Shown: piece after piece, positions 17,334 to 26,093 of the stretch | How positions within the stretch are numbered: position 1 is the first letter of the stretch | How the letters are laid out: every line of letters starts with the position of its first letter | From: Candidatus Zipacnadia bacterium | Lineage (GTDB): Bacteria; Armatimonadota; Zipacnadia; Zipacnadales; UBA5352 | Direction of reading: 5' to 3' | DNA: 64,000 nt | Assembly (NCBI GenBank): GCA_029821735.1 | Contig: JALGSU010000012.1 | Coordinates: forward strand, 248,001-312,000 | Translations under genes and position numbers: made by a program | The notes under the pieces: generated by a model | Databases searched by the model: none | Seen by the model: only the letters and a program-made list of their open reading frames with translations | Told to the model about the DNA's origin: nothing

Positions 17334-17999
17334 ATGGGACACAGTGACAACGAGTGGTGTATCCGGCCGAGCTGCGCATATCAGAGCGCGGTGCCACGGT
17401 GGCTGTGGCTGCTGGTGATCTGCGTGTTCGCGGTCCTGCTGGGGCTCGCCACAGATGACTATACGCAACCGGCGTACCACAGCACGGTCGGCAGCAACGA
17501 CGCGCTGAACCTGCCGGCGGCATTCCTCACCGAGCTGCTCAAGCTCAAACCGGTGCTGCTGGCGATGATTGCATTGCTGCTGGCCGACCGGCGGCTGAGA
17601 TGGCGCTTCGCGGTTGATTTTCCGGCAGTGATACTGGTGCAGGCGGGTGTGGGCAGCGCCCTGAAGGAGTTGTTCCAGCGCATCCGGCCCGATGACTTCG
17701 AGGCCGCGGGGATATTCTACGGGCCGCTGGCGGATGTGAAGGGGAACGCGTTCCCGTCTGGCCACGCGACTGCCGCGTGGGCTATCGCAGCGGTGATGGC
17801 CGCCTACTACCCACGCTGGCGCTGGGTGTTCTACATCGGCGCGGCGGCTGTGTGTTGGGCGCGGCTGCAACTGAACGCGCATTACCCCGGCGACTTGATC
17901 GCCGGTGCAGTGGTGGGATGGTTTGTGGCGCAGGCGCTGATGGCGTGGATGGGGCGAGTGCGGGCGCGGAGGGCGGCGCGCGCTCTCGTCGCCGACTGA
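17334..17999 (+). CDS. PAP2 family membrane phosphatase
   Basis: 221 residues with about five to six membrane segments. The three-part PAP2 signature is complete: KELFQRIRPDDF, FPSGHATAAWA and ARLQLNAHYPGD. Bacterial members dephosphorylate undecaprenyl diphosphate or phosphatidic acid derivatives at the membrane. It is transcribed divergently from the epimerase across a 188-base gap and ends six bases from the converging UroD gene with no terminator visible. No obvious partner genes. Confidence 0.87.
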   Translation: MGHSDNEWCIRPSCAYQSAVPRWLWLLVICVFAVLLGLATDDYTQPAYHSTVGSNDALNLPAAFLTELLKLKPVLLAMIALLLADRRLRWRFAVDFPAVILVQAGVGSALKELFQRIRPDDFEAAGIFYGPLADVKGNAFPSGHATAAWAIAAVMAAYYPRWRWVFYIGAAAVCWARLQLNAHYPGDLIAGAVVGWFVAQALMAWMGRVRARRAARALVAD

Positions 18000-18005
18000 T
18001 CTGGT

Positions 18006-19160
18006 TCAGTACCACCCGTATTCGTCGAGGGCCTCCACCATCGCGAGGATGTTCTCCGCAGGCACGTCGGCCTGGATGTTGTGCACCGAGTTCATCACAA
18101 AGCCCCCGCCCGGCGCCAGGTCATCGATGCGCCGCCGCACCTCGTCGCGGACCTCGCCCGGCGTCCCGTGCGGCAGGATGAGCTGAGTGTCGATGCCGCC
18201 CCAGAAAGTCACCGCATCACCGAACTCGCGCTTGAGCCGGGCGGTGTCGCCCATCTCCGCCGCATTCACCTGCACCGGGTTGATGATGTCAATGCCCGTC
18301 TCGATGAGCGCGGGGAGCACCTCATAGACTGAGCCGCAGGAGTGGAAGAACAGCTTCGCGTTCGGGGCATGCTTGCGCACGAACTGGTGATACTCGGTGT
18401 AACGCCCGCGCAGGAAGGTGTCGAACCACTCGGGGCGGAGCATGGGCCCGTCCTGCAGGCCGACGTCGTCGCCATTGTAGAAGACGTCCACATACTCCCC
18501 GACCTGCGCGTACAGTTTCTCGATGTAGGCCATCTTCAGTTCCAGCACATGGTCCAGAATCGCGTGTGTGATGTCCTCGCCGACGATCAGGTTCATGTAG
18601 GCCTGATCGTAGCCCTGCAACCACATGACCATCTCGAGCATCCCCGACGCCACCCCACCAATGATGACCGGGTAATCGCCCTCGGCGCGAATAGCCTCGA
18701 CCGCCTGCACGAACGGCGCGGTGTCAAGGTCAGCCGCCGGGTCTGGCCAGTCATAGGCGTCGACGTCGGCCACTGCCTCCACGCCCGCCAGCGGGTGGTG
18801 ATACTGGTCATAGTACAGGCCGCCGTCCTTGGGCATGCGGCGGCACAGGCCCCACTCGTCCTCGGCGTGGAAATACTCACTGTCCTCCCACGTTCGGCCG
18901 AGAGTGCGGCCCGGGAGCTTGATATAGACCGAGCGAGTGTCCACACCAAGCGCCTGCAGCACGCGCTCGTGAGGCATGGCGAGCTGCTGGACCGGATCGA
19001 GGATCTCGGTGGGAGGCAGGTCATCGAATCCGAGCGCGTCGACGAGGCGATCGTACGCGATGCGATGAATCCCGGTCACCATCGTGGTGCCCTGATCGTA
19101 GGGCACGCGGTCGGGCTCGGTATGATTGAGCGCAGCAAGAACGCGTTCGCGCGAAGTCAT
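18006..19160 (-). CDS. Uroporphyrinogen decarboxylase (UroD)-like protein
   Basis: 384 residues from ATG 19160 (GGAGG six bases upstream). Starts MTSRERVLAALNHTEPDRVP, a close match to the other UroD-like starts in this window, and keeps the zinc-type motif FFHSCGS followed by TGIDIINPVQ. This is the form seen in corrinoid-dependent methyltransferases, so demethylation of a methylated substrate is more likely than haem synthesis. It lies 22 bases downstream of the intact DUF4838 gene on the same strand, suggesting joint use in glycan or glycoside breakdown. Confidence 0.83.
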   Translation of the reverse strand: MTSRERVLAALNHTEPDRVPYDQGTTMVTGIHRIAYDRLVDALGFDDLPPTEILDPVQQLAMPHERVLQALGVDTRSVYIKLPGRTLGRTWEDSEYFHAEDEWGLCRRMPKDGGLYYDQYHHPLAGVEAVADVDAYDWPDPAADLDTAPFVQAVEAIRAEGDYPVIIGGVASGMLEMVMWLQGYDQAYMNLIVGEDITHAILDHVLELKMAYIEKLYAQVGEYVDVFYNGDDVGLQDGPMLRPEWFDTFLRGRYTEYHQFVRKHAPNAKLFFHSCGSVYEVLPALIETGIDIINPVQVNAAEMGDTARLKREFGDAVTFWGGIDTQLILPHGTPGEVRDEVRRRIDDLAPGGGFVMNSVHNIQADVPAENILAMVEALDEYGWY

Positions 19161-19182
19161 CGCGGGCCTCCTCCTCTGCGTG

Positions 19183-21702
19183 TCAGTCGGTCTCCTCGCG
19201 AAGCTCGTCGGGCAAGCGGATGAAGCGCGCGTCATCGTAGGCGGTGACGTCCTCTGGTTGCTGGTCAATGGCGCCCGGCAGAAGGATGGCGTAGGCTGCA
19301 TCCTCTGGCACCTCGGAGACCACCGCGAGCAGTTGCCAGCGATCTGCGCCACCGTGGCCCGACGCCAGTTGCCCCGCCTCATTGTTCGTCCATTGCCCGT
19401 CGGCGTTCTGCCACTTGAGGTAGAACGTGGGATCCTGTTCGGCCGACCCCGTGCTCTTCATCCAGATTGAGGCGTAGCACAGTTCGCCGGGCGTGACCGG
19501 GATGGCGCCGATGAAACAGGCATTGCTGGCGCCGGCTATCTGCCCGCAGCCAGGCCCGGTGCGCCCACCCTCCCGCTCCCACGTGAGGCGCTCGGGCTTG
19601 CGATCGATGGACCACTTCGACCAGCCAGGCGGCGCATTGGTGGCCACCCAGTCGATGCCCTCAGGAGCGGCATCGACATCGGTCGGCTCGAAGTCCGGGT
19701 TTGTGCACTCGTTGGGCGCGTCGGGGTTCGCGGCAATCCAGACGAATGCGCGCATGTGGAACGAGACGCTCTCGCTTGCCTCGTCGGCGATCTTCGCGAC
19801 GCGAGCCGGGTCGATCTCATCGGTACGGGACTGCATCGTGGAGAGGCCCTGCGCCAGGCAGCGGTTGATGTGCGCGCGCCACGACGCCTGCCTGCCGGAG
19901 TAGCCGCTGACGATCATGTTGTAGATGCCTGACGTCAGCTTGTCGCCGGTGATCTGATTCCAGGCCCGCTCGCGCGCGCCTCCTGCAGCGAGGAAGCTCT
20001 CCAGCGCGACCATGAAATCGTCGGTCGACGCGTCCGGCGATGAGCTGATCTCCCACAACGTGTCTCCGAGCCAGTATTCGCGCAGGATGGCTTCGGTCCA
20101 GCCGAAACCGCCCGCGACAAACTGCACGCGCGCGGCATACGGCTCCGCGTCGCCAGCCAGCCGTCTGGCCTCAGCCATCGCATCGACGCAGACCTGCAGG
20201 TCCTCGGGCTCCCACAGATCGATCTGCTGGAGGACGGAGCTCAGTCCCTCGAACCACTGGCCGTCGCGTTCCTTCTCCAGGCAGGCCTCAAAGCGATCGT
20301 AGAGACGCTTCATCGGCTCGGCGGCCGGGCCGAAGAAGCCCGTGTAGAATTCGTCGAGGATCGCGTCTGGGTCCTGCTGCGGGTCCCACATGAGCTTCGC
20401 GCGCAGATACATCATGGGTCCCGCATACCACCACGTCGGGAAAGCCTCGTTGGTGATGGCGACGGCGCCGATCTCGTCATAGAAGCGCAGTGACTCTGCC
20501 ATCAGGTGCGGATACACGCGGGGCAAGGTCCACGTCAGGCCGGTGTAATCGTAGGTGCCGAAAGCGCCAGCGGCCTCGGCCCAGCCGCGAGCGAAGTCCT
20601 GATCCATCTGCTTGTAGGCCGGGTCATGCCACTGCGCGACGTCCTGCGTGATGACAGCTATCACGTTGTCGGGGATCTCGACGTTCTTGGGCAGCGGCTC
20701 GACCGACGAGTAGGCGATGCAGGAGATGAACTTGTCCGGGTGGGTCTCCGCGACCGCGTCGGCGACCTGCTTGACGAAAGTGAAGTAGCGATCAGACACG
20801 ACCTGTCGGCCCCGGAATGTCTCGTCAGGGATGTCCAGCGCTGTGCAGTTGTCGCACTCGCACCAGCCGCGACCATCATTCATGCCGACCGAGAAGTAGT
20901 TGCGCTCGGGGTGCTCGTTGAACCATTTGCGGGCCGCTTCGATGGTCAACTGCACGACCTCGGGGTTGCTGGTGCACGGCTGCCAGTGGTAGCTGATTCC
21001 GTCTTCCGGGATGAAGCGCTTGCCATTGATCAGCGGGAAATACTCGGGATGAGTCTCCGCATATTTGGACGCAGGGAAGATGGTGTACAGGTTATGCGAG
21101 TAGCGGTTGAAGGGCACGTTGAGCGCGTGGCTGGTGATGCGTACGCGCTGGCGCCAGACATCGCCGTCGGGCACGATGGACGTGTCGATCCCGTGGTTGC
21201 GGCGACACGCGAAGCGCGGCTCAATGTGCGTCTTCATATCGGCGACGGTGATCGTGGCCAACTCGGGCACGTTCTCCCCGAGGTCGGTGGGAATGAACCA
21301 GCGCACACCGAGTTCCTCGAGCCACCAGTAGACCGCGTTGATAGTCCCCTCGGGCAGGTACCCCGCCAGCACCAGTCGCGAACCGTCGCACTCGGCCACG
21401 AAGCCGTCGAAGGTCAGCGTCGCCAGGTCGGCGCCGGTTGCCCAGGCCTCGTCCGGCGCACCGAGTATGATTTGCGTGACGCCGGCGACCGGTTCGGTGA
21501 CCACCGGCAGTTCCGCACCGGATATTTTCTGCACGTAGCCGCTGAGTTCCTCAGCCGCCCGCGTGACGAACTCATGGGCATCGGCCGGGATGACGATCTG
21601 GGCGGCGGGCGCACCGTCACGAACCAGCGTCAGGTCAGCGGCGGACAGTGTGGCGAACGTGAGCGCGACAATGCACACGAGAAACAGGCGCGCAGGTTTC
21701 AT
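19183..21702 (-). CDS. Secreted DUF4838 protein with C-terminal carbohydrate-binding-like region
   Basis: 839 residues from ATG 21702, with GGAG eight bases upstream and a signal peptide (MKPARLFLVCIVALTFATLSAA). Residues about 25-130 resemble the GH20/GH67-type N-terminal alpha/beta domain (AAEELSGYVQKISGAELPVV). The central DUF4838 domain includes NDGRGWCECDNC, IAYSSVEPLP and WYAGPMMYLRAKLMWDPQQD. The C-terminal 150 residues look like a jelly-roll binding module (ACFIGAIPVTPGELCYASIW). Probably an extracellular glycoside hydrolase, activity unproven. It is the intact partner of the broken copy directly upstream. Confidence 0.82.
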   Translation of the reverse strand: MKPARLFLVCIVALTFATLSAADLTLVRDGAPAAQIVIPADAHEFVTRAAEELSGYVQKISGAELPVVTEPVAGVTQIILGAPDEAWATGADLATLTFDGFVAECDGSRLVLAGYLPEGTINAVYWWLEELGVRWFIPTDLGENVPELATITVADMKTHIEPRFACRRNHGIDTSIVPDGDVWRQRVRITSHALNVPFNRYSHNLYTIFPASKYAETHPEYFPLINGKRFIPEDGISYHWQPCTSNPEVVQLTIEAARKWFNEHPERNYFSVGMNDGRGWCECDNCTALDIPDETFRGRQVVSDRYFTFVKQVADAVAETHPDKFISCIAYSSVEPLPKNVEIPDNVIAVITQDVAQWHDPAYKQMDQDFARGWAEAAGAFGTYDYTGLTWTLPRVYPHLMAESLRFYDEIGAVAITNEAFPTWWYAGPMMYLRAKLMWDPQQDPDAILDEFYTGFFGPAAEPMKRLYDRFEACLEKERDGQWFEGLSSVLQQIDLWEPEDLQVCVDAMAEARRLAGDAEPYAARVQFVAGGFGWTEAILREYWLGDTLWEISSSPDASTDDFMVALESFLAAGGARERAWNQITGDKLTSGIYNMIVSGYSGRQASWRAHINRCLAQGLSTMQSRTDEIDPARVAKIADEASESVSFHMRAFVWIAANPDAPNECTNPDFEPTDVDAAPEGIDWVATNAPPGWSKWSIDRKPERLTWEREGGRTGPGCGQIAGASNACFIGAIPVTPGELCYASIWMKSTGSAEQDPTFYLKWQNADGQWTNNEAGQLASGHGGADRWQLLAVVSEVPEDAAYAILLPGAIDQQPEDVTAYDDARFIRLPDELREETD

Positions 21703-21736
21703 GGCAAACACTCCTCAAGCAAATATTGCGCTCGCG

Positions 21737-22237
21737 TTATTCTTCTCCGAGCAGTTCGTCGGGCAGGCGGATGATGCGAGCATCATCGAGCAGCACCACA
21801 TCGCCCTTCTCTTGCTCCTTCGCGCGCGGCAGTATGATGAGCCGCCCCGCGTCTGCCGGCACCTCCACGATCGCGCTCAGAAGCTGCCACTCGCCGGTCC
21901 CGCCCTCGCCGGAGGCCGCCTGGTTTGCATCTGTGTTTACCCAGCCCGATTCCGGTGCCTGCCACTTGATCTCCAGCAGCGGGGTCTGCTGGCTTGAGCC
22001 CGAGCTCTTCGCCCAAATCGACGCGTAGTAGCGCTCGCCCGGCTGCACTGCAATCTGGGTGATGAAGGTTGCTGCTCCCACGTCAGGCGGTCGGTCTTGT
22101 TCTCGATCGACCACTTGGACCAGCCCGGAGGTGAGCCCGTCGCCACCCAGTTCACGCCCTCGGGTGCGTCGCCGGCGGTCTCCTCGAAGCCCGGATTGGG
22201 GCACAGGTTCTCCGCGTCCGGGTGCTCCAGCACCCAC
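21737..22237 (-). pseudogene. DUF4838 copy 2, third piece (C-terminal module)
   Basis: From about 22075 downward this frame encodes AATFITQIAVQPGERYYASIW and ends ARIIRLPDELLGEE, aligning with the end of the neighbouring intact DUF4838 protein (CFIGAIPVTPGELCYASIW ... ARFIRLPDEL). Upstream of about 22075 the frame is only antisense-like composition. Relative to the intact copy, about 17 residues after RLTWE are missing, together with a frame change. It is therefore a stranded 3' part of one ancestral gene, not an independent gene. Confidence 0.7.
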
Positions 22238-22443
22238 GCGAAGGCCTTCACTTCCTGCGCGACGTGCTCGCCGGCCGATCCGGCGATCTCATTCAGTTGC
22301 TCGGCACTGACGTCCTGCCGAGAGTGCAGAGCCCCCAGTACCCGGGAGAAAGCGGAACTCAGGAAGCCCTTCCACGATGTCAGGCGCCCTGCTCGCTCGT
22401 TCACGAGCCGATCGTACGTGCCCGACAGGAGTTCATCCTGCAT
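21937..22443 (-). pseudogene. DUF4838 copy 2, middle piece
   Basis: From ATG 22443 this frame reads MQDELLSGTYDRLVNE and continues to PPGWSKWSIENKTDRLTWE near 22085, matching the intact paralogue (GDKLTSGIYNMIVSG ... PPGWSKWSIDRKPERLTWE). Beyond that it turns into Arg/Ser-rich nonsense before its stop. Its start overlaps the end of the first piece by 11 bases. A single-base shift around 22450-22456 would join it to the first piece (RLIF then AEVMQDEL). Part of a decayed or mis-assembled gene. Confidence 0.7.
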
Positions 22444-24139
22444 GACCTCCGCGAAAGATCAGCCGCTTCGTGGGCACGCCCGGGCGAGTGGCGAGATCGC
22501 GCGCATCCGCTGCCTGCCAGTATTCGCGCAGAATCGCCTCCGTCAGCGCGAAGCCCTGAGCCACGAACTCCACGCGTGCGTTGAACGGCTCCGCATCGGC
22601 CAGTCGACTCGCCGCGGCCAGGTCCGCCACGCTTTCCTCAAGCTGCCGGGGCGTCCACAGCGCGATCTGCTCAGGCACCGAGCCGATGCCGTAGAACCAG
22701 CGGCCCTCTCGCTCGGTCATCATCGTTTCCTCAAAGCGCTCGTAGAGACGCTTCATGGGCTCACGCGCGGGGCCGAAGAACCCGGTATAGTAGTCGTCCA
22801 GAACCGCGTCCACGTCCTGCTGCGGGTCCCACATCAGCTTGGCCCGGACATACATCATCGGGCCGGCATACCACCACGTGGGCCACGATTCGTTGGTCAT
22901 CGCGACCGCGCCGATGTCATCGTAAAAGCGCAGGGACTCGGCCATCATGCGCGGGAAGTTGCGCGGGAGCAGCCACATCTGGCTCGTGTAGTTGTACACG
23001 CCGAACGCGCCGGCGGCCTCGGTCCACGCCCGGGCAATCGCCTCATCCTCGGCCCGGTACTCCGGGTCGTGCCAGGCGCCAACGTCTTGGGTGATGACCA
23101 CCATCACGTTACCGGGCAGTTCCACCCCGCGCGGGACCGGCTCGACGGATGAGTAGGCGATGCAGGTAATCCACTTGTCCGGGTGCGTCTCCTGCACGGC
23201 TTCGGCGACCTGCTTGACGAAGGTGAAGTAGCGCTCTGACTTCACTTCACGCCCGCGGAAACGGTAGTCGGGGATGTCCAGTGCCGTGCACGCGTCACAC
23301 TGACACCAGCCGCGCCCGTCGTTCATGCCAACAGAGAAGTAGTTCGCGTCCGGGTGCTTCTCCCACCAGTCATTGGCCGCCTCGATGGTAAGCCGGACGA
23401 CCTCTGGGTTGGTGGTGCAGGGCTGCCAGCTATAGGACAGCTCGGGCACGCGGCGTTCGCCGTTGATGAGCGGGTAATACTCGGGGTGGGTCTCGCCATA
23501 CTTCGCGACCGGCAGGATGTTGCACAGGTTGTGCGAGTAGCGGTTAAAGGGCACGTTGATCGCGTGATCGGTGATGCGAACGCGCCGCTGCCAGACATTG
23601 CCGTGCCCGCGGATCGAGCGATCAATCCCGTGGTTCTTGCGGCACAGGAAGGTCGGTTCCACGCGCGTGTTCATGACGGGGACGGTGACCGTCGCCAACT
23701 CCGGCACAGTTATCCCCAAGTCCGTCGGGATGTACCAGCGTACGCCAAGCTCCTCGAGAAGCCAATAGACCGCGTTGAGCGTGCCTTCGGGGACGCTCCC
23801 CGCCAGCACCAGCCGGGAGTCGGTGCACTCGACGACAAAGCCGCCGAAAGCCAGCGACTCGGCGTCGGCCGCGGCGGCCCAGGCTTCATCAGGCGCGCCC
23901 AGGTACACCGCTGGCGCATCGCCCGTTGGCTGCGTCACCACGGGAAGCTTCGCGCCGGAGATGAGGTCGAGGTGCAGGTTCAGTTCCTCAGCCGCCATCG
24001 TGATCGACTCGTGGGCGTCGGCCGGAATGACGATCTCGGCCACGGGCGCACCGTCGCGCACGAGGTCGAGGTCGGCGGCGCAGGCGGCAGCAAGGGCAAA
24101 CGCGATGAGGCAAGCGACGGTCGGCAGGCGGGTTGGCAT
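22433..24139 (-). CDS. DUF4838 copy 2, N-terminal piece (frameshifted gene)
   Basis: 568 residues from ATG 24139 with a signal peptide (MPTRLPTVACLIAFALAAAC). The DUF4838 domain is well preserved and very similar to the downstream paralogue throughout (for example NYFSVGMNDGRGWC, WYAGPMMYVRAKLMWDPQQD). Homology ends at REYWQAADARDLATRP, after which about 15 unrelated residues lead to a stop; the rest of the domain is in the two pieces at 21737-22443. As written the product lacks the C-terminal module and might still fold. Tandem duplication with decay, or an assembly error. Confidence 0.8.
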   Translation of the reverse strand: MPTRLPTVACLIAFALAAACAADLDLVRDGAPVAEIVIPADAHESITMAAEELNLHLDLISGAKLPVVTQPTGDAPAVYLGAPDEAWAAAADAESLAFGGFVVECTDSRLVLAGSVPEGTLNAVYWLLEELGVRWYIPTDLGITVPELATVTVPVMNTRVEPTFLCRKNHGIDRSIRGHGNVWQRRVRITDHAINVPFNRYSHNLCNILPVAKYGETHPEYYPLINGERRVPELSYSWQPCTTNPEVVRLTIEAANDWWEKHPDANYFSVGMNDGRGWCQCDACTALDIPDYRFRGREVKSERYFTFVKQVAEAVQETHPDKWITCIAYSSVEPVPRGVELPGNVMVVITQDVGAWHDPEYRAEDEAIARAWTEAAGAFGVYNYTSQMWLLPRNFPRMMAESLRFYDDIGAVAMTNESWPTWWYAGPMMYVRAKLMWDPQQDVDAVLDDYYTGFFGPAREPMKRLYERFEETMMTEREGRWFYGIGSVPEQIALWTPRQLEESVADLAAASRLADAEPFNARVEFVAQGFALTEAILREYWQAADARDLATRPGVPTKRLIFRGGHAG

Positions 24140-24226
24140 AGTGAGCAAGCACTCCCCTGCGTGTCTTCAGAGCAGCAATACCACGAGAGAATTCGCCTCA
24201 ACGGGTGTGCGCGCCTCCACCTCAGG

Positions 24227-25249
24227 TCAGCGGAGCGTTGGCGCTTCGTCCTCGGGGGCCTTGATGAGGCGGTCACCGGCGAAGAGGTAGAGCAGCAGTA
24301 TCAGCCCGGTCATCACGCCAAAGAGTATGCGCGGCTCGTTGGCCTGCATCAGCCCTGACGTTTGTGGGCTGAGCACGCCCTCGATAGCGCCGGCGATCAA
24401 GAACATGGGCACGCAGCCAATCACAAGAGTGACCGCTTTGCGGGCCGCCGTGGCGAGAGCGTCGGCGCGTAGCCGGTCACCGGGGGCGATGATTGCCCAA
24501 CCGATCATCAGTCCCGCTCCGCCACAGATGAAGATCGCGGAGAGTTCCAGGACGCCGTGTGGTGCGACGATGGCCAGTATGTCCTCGAGACGATCATGCC
24601 AGGCTCCGACGCCAAGGAAAGCGCCGAGCATCAGGCCGTTGCTGATCAGCGCCCAGATCGTGCCCAGACAGAACGTGATGCCCAGGGAGAAGGCGATGAG
24701 GGCGACTTTCACGTTATTGAGCGCGATCGCGGCCGAGAGCTGGTCGGCACCGAGACTGGCCTGGGCATCGGCGAAGTACTGGCCGCTCGGGGCGTCATCG
24801 GAGAGGAATTCCTCGACCACCATGCGGATTTGGGGCGAGAAGAGCTCGTCGGCCCATGCTGGCTCTCGGGCGGCGAGAGACGCGGCGACCACGGCGGCAC
24901 CCATGAAGAGGAGAAACGAGATGGCCATGTAGGGCAGAGCGGCGCGAAAGGTGCGCGGAACCGTGGCGAGGAAGAAGACTCCGGCGCGGAAGCGGCGCCT
25001 GAGCCGACCGCCGTAGACGAGGCCGGCGGCGCGGCCCACGAGATCGTTGAGATAGCGCACGACGCTCGGGTCGTAGCGGCGCGCACGGGCGCGGGCCAGG
25101 TCGGAGGCCGCCCGGCGGTACAGGCGGGCAAGCTCGTCGAGTTCGTCTGCCGACAGCTCCCGCAGCCCGTCAGCGTCGACGGCCTGAACGAGTTCGGCGA
25201 GCCGCTCCCAACGCTGCGCACCGTCCCGGGCAAGTGGTCGCACGCGCAC
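24227..25249 (-). CDS. SpoIIM (stage II sporulation protein M)-like membrane protein
   Basis: About 340 residues from GTG 25249, with AGGAG just upstream. The N-terminal cytoplasmic part (RWERLAELVQAV, ELARLYRRAASDLARARAR) is characteristic of the SpoIIM superfamily, followed by five to six membrane helices (including VALIAFSLGITFCLGTIW and GVLELSAIFICGGAGLMIGW). In non-sporulating bacteria this family sits beside RDD proteins, as here, and its function is not established. It is divergent from the RDD gene with only 26 bases between start codons. Confidence 0.8.
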   Translation of the reverse strand: MRVRPLARDGAQRWERLAELVQAVDADGLRELSADELDELARLYRRAASDLARARARRYDPSVVRYLNDLVGRAAGLVYGGRLRRRFRAGVFFLATVPRTFRAALPYMAISFLLFMGAAVVAASLAAREPAWADELFSPQIRMVVEEFLSDDAPSGQYFADAQASLGADQLSAAIALNNVKVALIAFSLGITFCLGTIWALISNGLMLGAFLGVGAWHDRLEDILAIVAPHGVLELSAIFICGGAGLMIGWAIIAPGDRLRADALATAARKAVTLVIGCVPMFLIAGAIEGVLSPQTSGLMQANEPRILFGVMTGLILLLYLFAGDRLIKAPEDEAPTLR

Positions 25250-25275
25250 GCAACTCCTTTCGCGGCGGAGACGCC

Positions 25276-26076
25276 ATGGCTGATGAACGCGAACGCATAA
25301 GCCTGAGAACCCCCGAGCAGGTCGAGGTCTCGTATGAACTTGCCGGTCTCGGCTCAAGATTTCTGGCCGGGCTGATAGATACCTGCGTCGTGGGCCTCTT
25401 CATTGTGGTATTGAGCATCGTGCTGGGAGTGGTGCGGGCCTACCTGTGGGACGATCCGGTGCAGGGCGTCACCGCGTGGGCCATCGTGATCTCCGCCGGA
25501 GTGCTCATCTACATCGGCTATTTCGTCCTCTACGAGATGACGCAGCGCGGTCAGAGTCCGGGCAAGCGGCTGACCGGCCTGCGGGTGATCTCGACGACAG
25601 GCGCTCCCCTCAGTCTCGAGCAATCCGCGGTCCGTAACATTCTGCGCATCGTGGACATGCTGCCCGCCGCCTACACAGTGGCGCTGATCAGCATTCTGGT
25701 GACGCGGCGCAGCCAGCGGCTGGGCGACGTCGCCTCAGGCGCGATGGTGGTCAAAGAGCGGCTGGTCGAGGTGGCTGCCGACGAGCTGCCGGTGCCAGAT
25801 GAGGGCGGGACATCGCCGGCGCTGCCAGCGGAGGTCACCGAGGAGATTATGCGGGCCGTGCGGATAGGCGTGCGAACCGTCAGCTACGAGGAGATACTGA
25901 CCGTCCGGCACTTCCTCGACCGGCGCTTCGAGCTCGGCCCTGACGCACGCGCGCGTTTGGCCGAGAAGCTGTCCCAGGCGATTCGGCCGCGCATCACCGG
26001 ACTGGCGCCCGGGCAGTTGATTGACCCCGAGCTGCTTCTCACCGTGGTAGTGCGTGCCGTCGATGAGGCCCGCTGA
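25276..26076 (+). CDS. RDD family membrane protein
   Basis: 266 residues from ATG 25276 (GGAG upstream). The RDD domain covers about residues 15-170, with GSRFLAGLIDTCVVGLF (conserved Arg, and Asp in the first helix), three membrane helices and GQSPGKRLTGLRVI followed by RRSQRLGDVASG. The C-terminal 90 residues are a soluble domain of unknown role. RDD proteins have been proposed as transporters or channels. Pairing with a SpoIIM-like gene is a recurrent arrangement. Confidence 0.85.
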   Translation: MADERERISLRTPEQVEVSYELAGLGSRFLAGLIDTCVVGLFIVVLSIVLGVVRAYLWDDPVQGVTAWAIVISAGVLIYIGYFVLYEMTQRGQSPGKRLTGLRVISTTGAPLSLEQSAVRNILRIVDMLPAAYTVALISILVTRRSQRLGDVASGAMVVKERLVEVAADELPVPDEGGTSPALPAEVTEEIMRAVRIGVRTVSYEEILTVRHFLDRRFELGPDARARLAEKLSQAIRPRITGLAPGQLIDPELLLTVVVRAVDEAR

Positions 26077-26093
26077 GACAGGCGGCGGCTCGG

